Assembly (NCBI GenBank): GCA_017412325.1
Contig: JAFPYE010000149.1
Location: forward strand, 1-11,961
Direction: 5' to 3'
DNA length: 11,961 nucleotides
Source: Kiritimatiellia bacterium
GTDB lineage: Bacteria > Verrucomicrobiota > Kiritimatiellia > RFP12 > UBA1067
Positions 1 through 7,639 of this stretch are shown piece after piece; position 1 is the first letter of the stretch; every line of letters starts with the position of its first letter. The notes under the pieces are model-generated. The model saw nothing but the letters and a program-made list of their open reading frames with translations. It had not been told where the DNA came from and did no database searches. The translations under genes were made by a program, and so were the position numbers.

Positions 1-274
1 CCACGTCGAAAGCCCAGTACCCGAGGTGCCATGCGCGGCTTGTTTCGGGGTCGCAGCCGAGCACACCGAAGCAGGATGAGGCGAGTTGCGCAGGACTGCG
101 ACCCGAAGCTGTATATGTATACTGCGAGCGGTCGCATGGACGCGCAAATCGCCCGCCCTGCACAGGGAGCACGGTTGCCCCGACCGCGACCGCACACGGT
201 AAAGGCACTCAAGACAGCGCCGAGAACCCCCATCCGGCGATTCTCACGCTCAAAAAATAGGCAAACTCCAACCG
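1..274. other. Non-coding stretch downstream of tex with inverted repeats
   Basis: I see no convincing gene here. The only longish open frame (plus strand, from 31) runs into the antisense of tex, has no ribosome binding site and has an arginine-rich composition typical of GC-rich noise. There is structure: TTCGGGGTCGCAG at 44-56 is the inverted complement of CTGCGACCCGAA at 96-107 (one extra G in the left arm), and TGCGA/TCGCA arms at 123-127 and 132-136 enclose GCGG. A TATACT hexamer at 118-123 is preceded directly by TG, a possible plus-strand -10 element without a recognisable product. The window edge cuts the region, so a structured RNA or intergenic repeat extending further left cannot be excluded. 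Confidence 0.5.
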
Positions 275-285
275 CTACAGGTTGG
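252..285 (-). terminator. Weak terminator-like hairpin at the tex stop codon
   Basis: On the minus strand CCAACC and GGTTGG form a 6-bp stem (268-273 with 280-285) whose 6-nt loop contains the tex TAG stop codon (277-275). A run of six T follows at 257-252, but about ten bases separate stem and T-run, which is longer than in a typical intrinsic terminator. It could end the tex transcript inefficiently. The structure is seen directly; its function is inferred. Confidence 0.35.
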
Positions 286-2506
286 CGAAGGGGTTGCAGC
301 TGAAGCCGCTGCCGGACGCCGGGGCGAACGACGTGCGCGGGGCGCGGCGCATCTCGCGCGGACGTCCACCGCCCGCGCCACCGCCCGCACCGTGCGCCAG
401 CCCCACCGTCGGGCGCGTCTTCGCCGAGAGCGAAATCCGCCCGCGCGCCGTATCGACGCCGATTACCGTCACCTGCAGGCGGTCGCCCGCCTTCACGACG
501 GTGTTCGGGTCGGTCACGTAGTTGTCCGACAGCTCCGACAGGTGGACGAGCCCGTCCTGGTGCACGCCGATGTCGACGAACGCGCCAAACGCCGTCACGT
601 TGGTGACGACGCCCTCCAGCTTCATCCCCTCGCGCACGTCTTCGATCTTCGTCACGTCCTCGCGGAACTTCGGCGGCTCGAACGTCTGGCGCGGGTCGCG
701 GCCCGGCTTGACGAGCTCGCTGACGATGTCCTTCAAGGTCGGCTCGCCGACCTCGCCCGTGATGTAGCGCCGCACGTCGATCCGCTTCGCCGCGAGCGAA
801 TTGCCGACGAGCTCGCCGAGCGTAAGGCCCAGGTCGTCCGCCATCTTCCCCACGAGCGCATAGCGTTCGGGATGGACCGCGCTCGCGTCCAGCGGGTTCG
901 CGGCACCGCGGATGCGCAGGAAGCCCGCGCACTGCTCGAACGCCTTTTCGCCGAGCCCCTTCACCTTCTTGAGTTCCTCGCGGCTCGTGAACTTGCCGTG
1001 CTCGTTGCGGTACTCGACAATCGCCTTCGCCAGGGTCGGCGTCACGCCCGAGACGCGCTCCAGGAGCGGCGCGGAGGCCGTATTGAGCTCCACGCCGACG
1101 CCGTTCACGCACGAGACGACCACCTCGTCGAGCTTCGCGCCCAGCATCGTCTGGTTCACGTCGTGCTGGTACTGCCCCACGCCGATGGCCTTGGGGTCGA
1201 CCTTGACGAGTTCCGCCAGCGGGTCCTGCAGGCGCCGCCCGATGGAGATCGCGCCGCGCACCGTGAGGTCGAGGTCGGGGAACTCCTTGCGCGCGATTTC
1301 CGACGCGGAGTAGACCGACGCGCCCGCCTCCGAGACGCTGACGACGAGGGGCGTCGGGATTTCGGGATGCTGCGCCGCGAGCTTCTTCAGCGTCGCGCGG
1401 CAGAACGCCTCCGTCTCGCGCCCCGCCGTGCCGTTGCCGACGGCGATCGCCTCGGGGCGGAACTTGTTGACGATCAGCGCGAGCGCGCGGGCGGCCTCGT
1501 CCGGCTTCTGCTGCGGAAAGAGGACGGTCTTGCCGAGATACTTGCCCGTCGCGTCCATCATCGCCACCTTGCAGCCCGTGCGGATGCCGGGGTCGATGGC
1601 GAGGACCGCCTTTTCGCCGAGCGGCGCGGCGAGGAGCAGGTGGCGCAGGTTCTCCGCGAAGACCTCCACTGCCGCGCGGTCGGCCTCCATCTTCTTGTCC
1701 ACCGTCACGTCGATTTCGCACGACGGCGCGAGCAGCCGCTTGTAGGCGTCCGCCGCCGCCTGGCGCATCTGCTCGCCGTCCGTCTCCAGGAGACTCAGGA
1801 TGCCGTCGAGCGCGAGTTCCCTGTCGAGCTCCAGCTTGACCCAGAGGACGTTTTCGTTCTGCCCGCGCTTGATGGCGAGGTAGCGGTGCGAGGGGATCGT
1901 CGCGATCGGCTCGGAAAAGTCGTAGTACTGCTCGAACTTGGTCGGCTCGGTCGGCTTGGGGCTCGCGACCTCGCTCTTGACGAGCGCCTTGGTCGCGAAG
2001 AGCTGGCGCACGAACCCGCGCACGTTCGCCTGGTCGGCGATGCGCTCGGCGAGGATGTCGCGCGCGTACTGGAGCTCTTCTTCGCCCTTGCCGGCGGCGG
2101 CCGCGTCGCCGTCGTTCCAGATCGCGTCCGCAAGCGGCTCGAAGCCCTTCTCCTTCGCAACCTGCGCGCGCGTGCGGCGCTTGGGCTTGTAGGGCTGGTA
2201 GAGGTCTTCAAGCGCGGACTTCTGGTAGCAGGACGCGATCTGCGCGGCGAGCTCGTCGGTGAGCTTGCCCTGGCCGTCGATCGTCTTCAGGATCGTTTCC
2301 TTGCGCGCTTCCAGCTCCGTGTAGTAGGCCAGCCGTTCCTGGATCTTGCCGATCGCCACCTCGTCGAGGTTGCCGTGCGCCTCCTTGCGGTAGCGCGCGA
2401 TGAACGGCACGGTGCTGCCCTCGCCGAGGAGCTTTTCGACGGCGGCGATCTGGCGGGCGGAAGCGCCCACCTCCGCCTGCATGCGTTCGATGATTTCCGG
2501 TTTCAT
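275..2506 (-). CDS. tex: Tex family S1 RNA-binding protein (transcription accessory protein)
   Basis: Tex is a cytoplasmic nucleic-acid-binding protein linked to transcription and RNA turnover; its exact reaction is not settled. The 743-residue product has the full family architecture: a helical N-terminal region (about 1-290), a YqgF/RNase H-like domain starting at LAIDPGIRTG (about 302-430), helix-hairpin-helix repeats (about 470-535, including KVKGLGEKAFEQCAGFL) and an S1 domain (about 626-696, with GVVTNVTAFGAFVDIG). Length is close to the usual 720-780. A Gly/Arg-rich tail of about 40 residues follows S1 and ends NPFANL; it looks unstructured. The ATG at 2506 is chosen because it begins the conserved N-terminus and overlaps the trmB stop as ATGA. 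The frame stays open upstream to 3130, but that part is only trmB read out of frame. It is the last gene of the pgpA-trmB-tex unit. Confidence 0.95.
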   Translation of the reverse strand: MKPEIIERMQAEVGASARQIAAVEKLLGEGSTVPFIARYRKEAHGNLDEVAIGKIQERLAYYTELEARKETILKTIDGQGKLTDELAAQIASCYQKSALEDLYQPYKPKRRTRAQVAKEKGFEPLADAIWNDGDAAAAGKGEEELQYARDILAERIADQANVRGFVRQLFATKALVKSEVASPKPTEPTKFEQYYDFSEPIATIPSHRYLAIKRGQNENVLWVKLELDRELALDGILSLLETDGEQMRQAAADAYKRLLAPSCEIDVTVDKKMEADRAAVEVFAENLRHLLLAAPLGEKAVLAIDPGIRTGCKVAMMDATGKYLGKTVLFPQQKPDEAARALALIVNKFRPEAIAVGNGTAGRETEAFCRATLKKLAAQHPEIPTPLVVSVSEAGASVYSASEIARKEFPDLDLTVRGAISIGRRLQDPLAELVKVDPKAIGVGQYQHDVNQTMLGAKLDEVVVSCVNGVGVELNTASAPLLERVSGVTPTLAKAIVEYRNEHGKFTSREELKKVKGLGEKAFEQCAGFLRIRGAANPLDASAVHPERYALVGKMADDLGLTLGELVGNSLAAKRIDVRRYITGEVGEPTLKDIVSELVKPGRDPRQTFEPPKFREDVTKIEDVREGMKLEGVVTNVTAFGAFVDIGVHQDGLVHLSELSDNYVTDPNTVVKAGDRLQVTVIGVDTARGRISLSAKTRPTVGLAHGAGGGAGGGRPREMRRAPRTSFAPASGSGFSCNPFANL

Positions 2507-3162
2507 GTGTTCTTGACTCTTCTTTCGATTCCTTCGCGCGGCTCGGCCTCGGGCGGGATCTTCAGCGGCGCGAGCGGCGCATCGTCGGCGGGGAGCGACT
2601 GCCACGCCGCCGAGTAGATGGGCAGGCCCTCCGCGCGGAAGCCCGCCTCGAACTCGGTCCACACCTCCGGCGGGCGCGGCATCGGCTCCACGCGTGCGAA
2701 GCGGCTGTCCGCCGCAAAGCACGCCTCGACGACCTCGAAATACTCCCGGTGGTCGGTCACGAACTCGATCCGCCCGCCGAGGACGAGCCGCTTCCAGAGC
2801 GCGTTCAGGAACAAGGGCCCGAACAGCCGGTGCGAATGGTGCTTCTTCTTCGGCCACGGGTCCTGGAAGAGCGCGTAGACCGTCCGCGCGTGGTGCGCCG
2901 GCAGGAGGTAGTGGAAGGTGTAGAGCGCCTCCAGCCGCAGCACCTTCGCGTTCGCGATCTGGCCGCGCACGCACTTGCCCGCAAAGGAGCGGACGCGCCC
3001 GAGCATCCGCTCGATGCCGAGGAAGTCGCAGTCGGGGTTCGCCTTCGCGCGGCGCGTCAGGAAGCCGCCCGATCCGCAGCCGACTTCGATTTCCAGGGGG
3101 CGCGACAGGTCGATGTCGAGCGGCCGGCACGGGTCGACGACGCGGATGATCGGATCAATCAT
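2503..3162 (-). CDS. trmB: tRNA (guanine-N7)-methyltransferase TrmB
   Basis: TrmB uses S-adenosylmethionine to methylate N7 of G46 in the variable loop of many tRNAs. The 219-residue protein shows the class I methyltransferase motif I (EIEVGCGSGGFL, residues 24-35), the acidic end of strand 2 (LGIE), the family signature FQDPWPKKKHHSHR (about 99-112) and the C-terminal TEFEAGFRAEGLPIYS motif that helps bind guanine and cofactor. Length is normal for bacterial TrmB (about 210-240). The tail after about residue 185 is Pro/Glu-rich and variable. The start at 3162 overlaps the pgpA stop as ATGA, and the stop overlaps the tex start in the same way. No clear Shine-Dalgarno is seen (upstream is pyrimidine-rich), so translation probably depends on coupling to pgpA. 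A longer start further upstream would overlap pgpA extensively and adds no family sequence. Confidence 0.95.
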   Translation of the reverse strand: MIDPIIRVVDPCRPLDIDLSRPLEIEVGCGSGGFLTRRAKANPDCDFLGIERMLGRVRSFAGKCVRGQIANAKVLRLEALYTFHYLLPAHHARTVYALFQDPWPKKKHHSHRLFGPLFLNALWKRLVLGGRIEFVTDHREYFEVVEACFAADSRFARVEPMPRPPEVWTEFEAGFRAEGLPIYSAAWQSLPADDAPLAPLKIPPEAEPREGIERRVKNT

Positions 3163-3644
3163 GTGAAGAGGAAGAGGTAGATCGCCCAGTTGATCGCGAG
3201 CGAATAGAGGTTGGCGAAGAAGTCGTCGACCACGATGCCGCGCCCGCCGGGAATCGCCTGGAGCGAGCGGCACGGCCAGGGCTTCAGGATGTCGACCGCG
3301 CGCACGACGACGAAGAAGACGGCCATCGCCCAGCCCGGCAGCGCGGCAAGCGGAAGGCCGATGACGGCGATCGGGTAGAGCATCCATTCGTCGGCGGCGA
3401 TGCGCCCGTCGTCCTTGATGCCGAGCATCCTTTCGGCGACGTCGCAGAACGGGATCGCCAGGAGCGTCAGCCCAAGGCACGCGGGCAACTGCGCCCACAG
3501 CGGGAGCCGCGTCGTCGCATAGGCGAGCGCCACGCCCGCCGCGCTGCCGAACGTCCCGGGCGCAAACGGCACGACGAGCCCGATGCCCAGCCCCGTCGCC
3601 ACGAAGAGGCAGAACTTGTCAAACCAACTCCACTGTTCTTTCAT
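3159..3644 (-). CDS. pgpA: Phosphatidylglycerophosphatase A
   Basis: PgpA is an inner-membrane phosphatase that removes the terminal phosphate of phosphatidylglycerophosphate to give phosphatidylglycerol. The 161-residue product carries the family blocks: FAPGTFGS (about 27-34), KDDGRIAADEW (about 77-87, with the acidic residues expected near the active site), VDILKPWP (about 117-124) and GGRGIVVDDFFANL (about 133-146). Three or four hydrophobic helices fit a membrane protein (about 11-27, 50-66, 89-115, 145-160). In the KP block the usual F-R-x-F-D reads V-R-A-V-D. The ATG at 3644 is preferred over a TTG at 3662, because the TTG overlaps the promoter-like TGATATACT element and adds six non-conserved residues. 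The stop overlaps trmB as ATGA. It heads the pgpA-trmB-tex unit and sits 39 bases after rsmB. Confidence 0.93.
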   Translation of the reverse strand: MKEQWSWFDKFCLFVATGLGIGLVVPFAPGTFGSAAGVALAYATTRLPLWAQLPACLGLTLLAIPFCDVAERMLGIKDDGRIAADEWMLYPIAVIGLPLAALPGWAMAVFFVVVRAVDILKPWPCRSLQAIPGGRGIVVDDFFANLYSLAINWAIYLFLFT

Positions 3645-3661
3645 GGGCGCATAGTATATCA
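3642..3661 (-). promoter_or_regulatory. Extended -10 promoter giving a near-leaderless pgpA mRNA
   Basis: On the minus strand TGATATACT (3661-3653) contains an extended -10: TG, one base, then TATACT at 3658-3653. Eight bases (ATGCGCCC) separate the hexamer from the pgpA ATG at 3644, so a start 6-8 bases after the hexamer would give a leader of about 0-2 nt. No -35 resembling TTGACA is visible. The 14 bases TGATATACTATGCG are identical to those before mrp. It lies inside the 39-nt rsmB-pgpA gap, so it would split the gene cluster into two transcription units. Confidence 0.65.
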
Positions 3662-3683
3662 AAATTTCGCCTGCCCCTCGCCC

Positions 3684-4835
3684 TCACGGGACGACGGCCA
3701 GGGCGGCGGCAAACGCGCCGTCGCAGCCCGACGCGAACGGGATCGACTCGCGCATGTCGACGCACGTAAATTCGGGATGGCGCGCGAGGAACTTCTCGAC
3801 CTGCTCCTGATTCTCCTCCGGCTCGTTCGAGCACGTCGAATAGACGAGGCGCCCGCCCGGCGCGACGCGCGCGGCGGCCACGTCCAGGATTTCCGCCTGC
3901 ACGGCGACGAGCTGGCGCATCTTCTCCTCGCTCCAGCTCCAGCGCGCGTCGGGCCGCCGCCGCAAGACGCCCGTGTTGCTGCACGGCGCGTCGACAAGCA
4001 CCTTCGGAAACGTCCCGACCGGCGGTTCGCCCACGACCGCGACGCCGTCCAGCTTCAGCCGCTTCAGGTTCTCCGCCAGCCGCGCGCGCCGCTTGGGATT
4101 CACCTCGCACGCCGTCACCGCCGCACCGCGCCACGCGAGCTGCACCGTCTTGCCGCCCGGCGCCGCGCAGAGGTCCAGCGCCGCCTCGCCCGGCTGGACG
4201 TCCATCAGCTCGACCGCGAGCCGCGTGCCCGGGTCCTGCACGATGAAATCGCCCTCCGCAAAGCCCGCCACGTCCTCGACGCGGACGCCGCGCGCCAGCT
4301 TCTCGAACCGGTCGCCGGGCTTCCAGGCGAGGTAGGTTTCGCCAGGCGCGTTGTGCCAGGCGCACAGCTTTTCCGCGTCCGCCGCGCCGAAGCGCCCGAC
4401 CCAGCGGCGGTAGAGCGCGCTCGGAAAGCTCTCGCGGACCTCCGCCGACGCGGATGCGATCAGCGCGTGCATCTCCTCGCGGCGGCGGATCAGGTTGCGC
4501 AAAACCGCGTTGACGACCTTCGGCACGTTCGGGTTCGACCCCTCGCGCGCGGCGGCGACCGTCTCGTTCACGGCGGCGTAGTCGGCCACGGCCGGCATGT
4601 ACAGGACCTGCGCCGCGCCGATGTAGAGCAGCGACTCCAGCTCGCCCTTCGGCCACTTCTTCACGAATTCGCCGAGGACGCGGCGCAGGGGCCGCAGCCG
4701 CCGGATCGCCGTGTAGACGAGATCCTGAACAAAGGCGCGGTTGCCGTCCGCGGGCAGCAGGGACGACGGGAATTCATGGGTGACGAGCCAGCGCGCGAAA
4801 ATGTACGCGGCGATCCTGCGGGCGTTTGTCTTCAT
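3684..4835 (-). CDS. rsmB: 16S rRNA (cytosine-C5)-methyltransferase, RsmB/Sun family
   Basis: RsmB methylates C5 of C967 in 16S rRNA using S-adenosylmethionine. The 383-residue protein has a NusB-like helical RNA-binding domain at the N-terminus (about 1-130) and a Rossmann methyltransferase domain (about 190-383). Visible motifs are DLCAAPGGKT (221-230, cofactor loop), VDAPCSNTGVLRRRPDARW (281-299, with the motif IV Cys at 285) and YSTCSNEPEENQEQV (332-346, with the motif VI Cys at 335). Both catalytic cysteines are therefore present. It is somewhat shorter than E. coli RsmB (429 residues); the C-terminus ends shortly after the family DGAFAA block. The ATG at 4835 overlaps the stop of the upstream chloride channel gene in TGATG, with no Shine-Dalgarno, which suggests coupled translation. 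The NusB-like domain favours RsmB over RsmF or other NOL1/NOP2 paralogues. Confidence 0.92.
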   Translation of the reverse strand: MKTNARRIAAYIFARWLVTHEFPSSLLPADGNRAFVQDLVYTAIRRLRPLRRVLGEFVKKWPKGELESLLYIGAAQVLYMPAVADYAAVNETVAAAREGSNPNVPKVVNAVLRNLIRRREEMHALIASASAEVRESFPSALYRRWVGRFGAADAEKLCAWHNAPGETYLAWKPGDRFEKLARGVRVEDVAGFAEGDFIVQDPGTRLAVELMDVQPGEAALDLCAAPGGKTVQLAWRGAAVTACEVNPKRRARLAENLKRLKLDGVAVVGEPPVGTFPKVLVDAPCSNTGVLRRRPDARWSWSEEKMRQLVAVQAEILDVAAARVAPGGRLVYSTCSNEPEENQEQVEKFLARHPEFTCVDMRESIPFASGCDGAFAAALAVVP

Positions 4836-6271
4836 CAGGGGTGCACGGGCGACGCTTCGCGGTTGTGGACCTGGCTGCGGTAGAGCGTCCAGCCGTTGTT
4901 GAGCCAGAAACTGATGCAGCACACCCACATCGCCGGCAGGAGGAGATGGTGGTTGCCGCTGATTTCCGCCACCATCACGATGGCGGTGAGCGGGATGCGG
5001 ATCGCGCTCGCGAGGAAGCCCGCCATGCCGACGAGCGCGAACGCCGCGGGCTGGATGCCCATCGATTCGGGCAGGATGCTGGCGAAGAAGAGCCCCGCCG
5101 CCGCGCCCAGCGTGCCGCCGCAGACGATGGCCGGCGCGAACACGCCCGCCGAGCCGCCCGAGCCGACGGTGCACGACGTCGCAATCGCCTTCATGAAGAA
5201 GAAGCAGACGAAGCCCGTGATCGTCAGCGGCCCGAAGTCGGCGAAGAGCTCGCTCTGGCCCGCCGTGAACGACGCCTGGATGACCGAATAGCTGGGGCCG
5301 AGGATGTCGGGGAAGAAGAAGCCGATCGCGCCGGTCAGCAGACCGCCCAGCGCGACGACCGCCCAGCGCGGCAGGTTCGATTCCGCGAACTTGCGCTCGG
5401 CGAACCGGAAGCAGTAGATGTAGAAGCGGACGCCGAAGACGATCGCCAGCGCGAGAATGAAGTACGGGATGAGCCGCAGGCTGTTCGCAAAGCACAGGTC
5501 CGGCATCGAGAAGAGCGGGTCCCAGCCGAAGAAGCAGGCGAAGATCGCGTAGCTGACCGCGCTCGCGATGAACGACGGCAGCACCGTCTCGTATTCGATG
5601 TCGCTCGACGAATAGAAGATCTCGAAGCCGAAGATCGCGCCCGCGAGCGGCGCCTGGAAGAGCGCGGAAATGCCCGCCGCGAGCCCCGCCGCCATCAGGA
5701 TGCGCCGGGCGCGCACCTTGAGCTGGAACGCGCGCGCGACGACGCTGCCGCACGCCGCGCCGAGGAGCGTGACGGGGCCCTCGTAGCCGCCCGAGCCGCC
5801 GCAGCCGACCGTCAGCACCGAGGCGACCGACTTGACGGGGATGACCGCGCCGGGGATGTAGCCGCCCGACTGGTGGTAGGCGCGGATGGCGCTGTCGGTG
5901 CCGCGCGCCATCTCCAGGCGCTTGCCGATCTTCAGGAGGAAGTAGCCCGCGACCGCGCCGAGGGCGGGCAGGACGACGAGCAGCCAGCGGTGCCAGTCCA
6001 GCAGCGCGTCCGCCGAATACATCCGCCCGATGGCCGCGCCGTCCGTGAGGCGACTGAGCGACTGGTGGTGGCCGAGCCCTTCCATAAAGACGTCGTGCGC
6101 GAAGTCGATCAGGTAGCGGAACGCGACGACGACCGCGCCCGTGAACGCGCCCACGAGCGCGGATTCGACGAAGTAGCGTCCGGTGCGGATCGACATGCCC
6201 TCGCCCGCCAGGAAGAACTTCCAGCTGGTGCGGGAGAGGTAGCGCGTGAACCTGGACGTGAGCCGCTTCAT
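4835..6271 (-). CDS. ClC-family chloride channel or Cl-/H+ antiporter
   Basis: This 478-residue membrane protein of the voltage-gated chloride channel (ClC) family would move chloride, or another anion, across the inner membrane. It has many hydrophobic helices and the family filter motifs: GGYEGP (161-166; E164 corresponds to the external gating glutamate of GREGP) and GSGGSAGVFAPA (370-381). A Tyr in WTLYRSQ (about 464) matches the conserved C-terminal chloride-coordinating Tyr. The first filter motif GSGIP is not recognisable; the region reads MARGTDSAIRA (121-131). By alignment with E. coli ClcA, the internal proton-pathway Glu203 position is Ile (FEIFY, about 216-220), a change seen in many ClC channels. 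There are no CBS domains after the membrane part. The ATG at 6271 lies 7 nt after the lysC stop with GAGG 5 nt before it; M26 is an alternative start. Substrate and channel-versus-exchanger mode are not decided by the sequence. Confidence 0.9.
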   Translation of the reverse strand: MKRLTSRFTRYLSRTSWKFFLAGEGMSIRTGRYFVESALVGAFTGAVVVAFRYLIDFAHDVFMEGLGHHQSLSRLTDGAAIGRMYSADALLDWHRWLLVVLPALGAVAGYFLLKIGKRLEMARGTDSAIRAYHQSGGYIPGAVIPVKSVASVLTVGCGGSGGYEGPVTLLGAACGSVVARAFQLKVRARRILMAAGLAAGISALFQAPLAGAIFGFEIFYSSSDIEYETVLPSFIASAVSYAIFACFFGWDPLFSMPDLCFANSLRLIPYFILALAIVFGVRFYIYCFRFAERKFAESNLPRWAVVALGGLLTGAIGFFFPDILGPSYSVIQASFTAGQSELFADFGPLTITGFVCFFFMKAIATSCTVGSGGSAGVFAPAIVCGGTLGAAAGLFFASILPESMGIQPAAFALVGMAGFLASAIRIPLTAIVMVAEISGNHHLLLPAMWVCCISFWLNNGWTLYRSQVHNREASPVHP

Positions 6272-6278
6272 CGCGGCC

Positions 6279-7637
6279 TCAGCCGAAGAACGCCTTGTAG
6301 AGCGCGCGGACGGCGGCGTCGCAATCCTGCGAACGGATGGCGATCATGAAGCTCACTTCGCTCGAGCCCTGGTTGACCATCGAGATGTTGATGCCGGCGG
6401 ACGCGAGCGCGAGGCACGCCTTGGCGAACATGCCCGCCGTGTAGCACATGCCTTCGCCGACGACCATCAGGAGCGCGAGGTCGCGGTCGATGCTCACGCT
6501 GTCCGGCTTCAGCTCGCGCTGGATGTGCTGGACGACGCGGCGCTCCTTCTCCTTCGGCAGGAAGTGCGACTTGACGATCACGCACTGCGAGTCGACGCCC
6601 GAGGGCATGTGCTCGTAGGGGATGCCTTCGTCCTCGAGGATGGCCAGGAGCCGCCGCCCGAAGCCGATCTCGCGGTTCATCAGGTACTTGTCGACGACGA
6701 TGTTGCAGAAGCCCTCCGCCGCCGCGATGCCGACGACCGTGCCGGGCACCACGCGCCGCGACTGCACGATCATCGTGCCGGGCTCGCCCGGGTGGTTCGT
6801 GTTGCGGATGTTGATCGGGATGCGCGCGCGCACCGCCGGGATCACCGCGTCGTCGTTGAAGACGCCGAAGCCCGCGTAGGCGAGCTCGCGCATCTCGCGG
6901 TAGGTCATCGTCGGGATGCCCTCCTTGACCTCGCTGACGATGCGCGGGTCGACGGGATAGACCGAATCGACGTCCGTGAAGTTCTCGTAGACGTCCGCGC
7001 AGACCGCCGCCGCGAGGATCGAGCCCGTGATGTCCGATCCGCCGCGCGGGAACGTCGCGACCTTGCCGTCCTTCGTGTAGCCGAAGAAGCCGGGGTAGAC
7101 GACGATGCCCTCGAAGTCCGAGAACGCGCGCGAGAGCGTCGCATAGCTCGCGGGGTCGAGCTGCGCGTCGCCGAACTGGCCCGTCAGCACCAGGCCCGTG
7201 TCCTTGGGGCTCGCATAGCGCGCCTTCTTGCCGCGCGCCACGAACGCGGCCGCGACGAGCTTGGCGTTGTTGTCCTCGCCCGCCGCCTTCAGGAGGTCCA
7301 TGAACTCCTCGGGCTGGAGCGTCGCCACCTGGGCGATGCGGTCCATCAGGTCCATCTCGATATTGCGGACGATCTCGCCGCCGAGCTTCAGCTCGTCCGC
7401 CATCTCGGCGTAGCGCTCGACGACCGCGCCGAACTGGCGGTCGGTGTTCTCGCCCGCGAGCGCCGTCTTGGCGAGGGCGATCAGGAGGTCAGTCACCTTG
7501 GTGTCGCCCGAAAAGCGCTTGCCGGGCGCGGACACGACGACGATCCGCCGCGCGGGATCCGCGAGGACGATGTCGATCACCTTGTTGAGCTGCGCCGCGT
7601 TCGCGAGCGACGAGCCGCCGAATTTGCAGACTTTCAT
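6279..7637 (-). CDS. lysC: Aspartate kinase with C-terminal ACT domains
   Basis: Aspartate kinase phosphorylates L-aspartate with ATP, the first step toward lysine, threonine and methionine. The 452-residue protein begins with the ATP-binding KFGGSS (5-10). It continues with the amino-acid kinase core, including FPRGGSDITGSILAAA (196-211), ENFTDVDSVYPVDPRIV (218-234) and PINIRNTNHPGEPGT (274-288). The C-terminus carries two ACT-type regulatory segments (about 300-370 and 387-450; the second contains AGINISMVNQGSSEVSF), which in the family bind end products such as lysine or threonine. Which amino acid inhibits this enzyme cannot be read from the sequence. The ATG at 7637 starts two bases after the hom stop, with GAGGA about 10 nt upstream inside the end of hom. 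The hom-lysC pairing supports the role in the aspartate pathway. Confidence 0.95.
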   Translation of the reverse strand: MKVCKFGGSSLANAAQLNKVIDIVLADPARRIVVVSAPGKRFSGDTKVTDLLIALAKTALAGENTDRQFGAVVERYAEMADELKLGGEIVRNIEMDLMDRIAQVATLQPEEFMDLLKAAGEDNNAKLVAAAFVARGKKARYASPKDTGLVLTGQFGDAQLDPASYATLSRAFSDFEGIVVYPGFFGYTKDGKVATFPRGGSDITGSILAAAVCADVYENFTDVDSVYPVDPRIVSEVKEGIPTMTYREMRELAYAGFGVFNDDAVIPAVRARIPINIRNTNHPGEPGTMIVQSRRVVPGTVVGIAAAEGFCNIVVDKYLMNREIGFGRRLLAILEDEGIPYEHMPSGVDSQCVIVKSHFLPKEKERRVVQHIQRELKPDSVSIDRDLALLMVVGEGMCYTAGMFAKACLALASAGINISMVNQGSSEVSFMIAIRSQDCDAAVRALYKAFFG

Positions 7638-7639
7638 CT

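Noticed and set aside
31..303. 90-codon plus-strand open frame at the left edge
   Set aside because: It has no ribosome binding site, is Arg-rich, covers inverted repeats and ends antisense to the tex C-terminus.
392..2617. Long open frame (741 codons) on the plus strand opposite tex
   Set aside because: It is antisense to a well-supported Tex protein, has an Arg/His/Leu-rich low-complexity product and shows no family motif. GC-rich coding DNA often leaves the antisense frame open.
2507..3130. N-terminal extension of Tex by about 208 residues
   Set aside because: The extension is trmB read in another frame, rich in Arg and Pro. The Tex family N-terminus begins at the ATG at 2506, which overlaps the trmB stop.
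3645..3662. Upstream TTG start for pgpA
   Set aside because: It lies on the TGATATACT promoter element and adds six residues not seen in the family.
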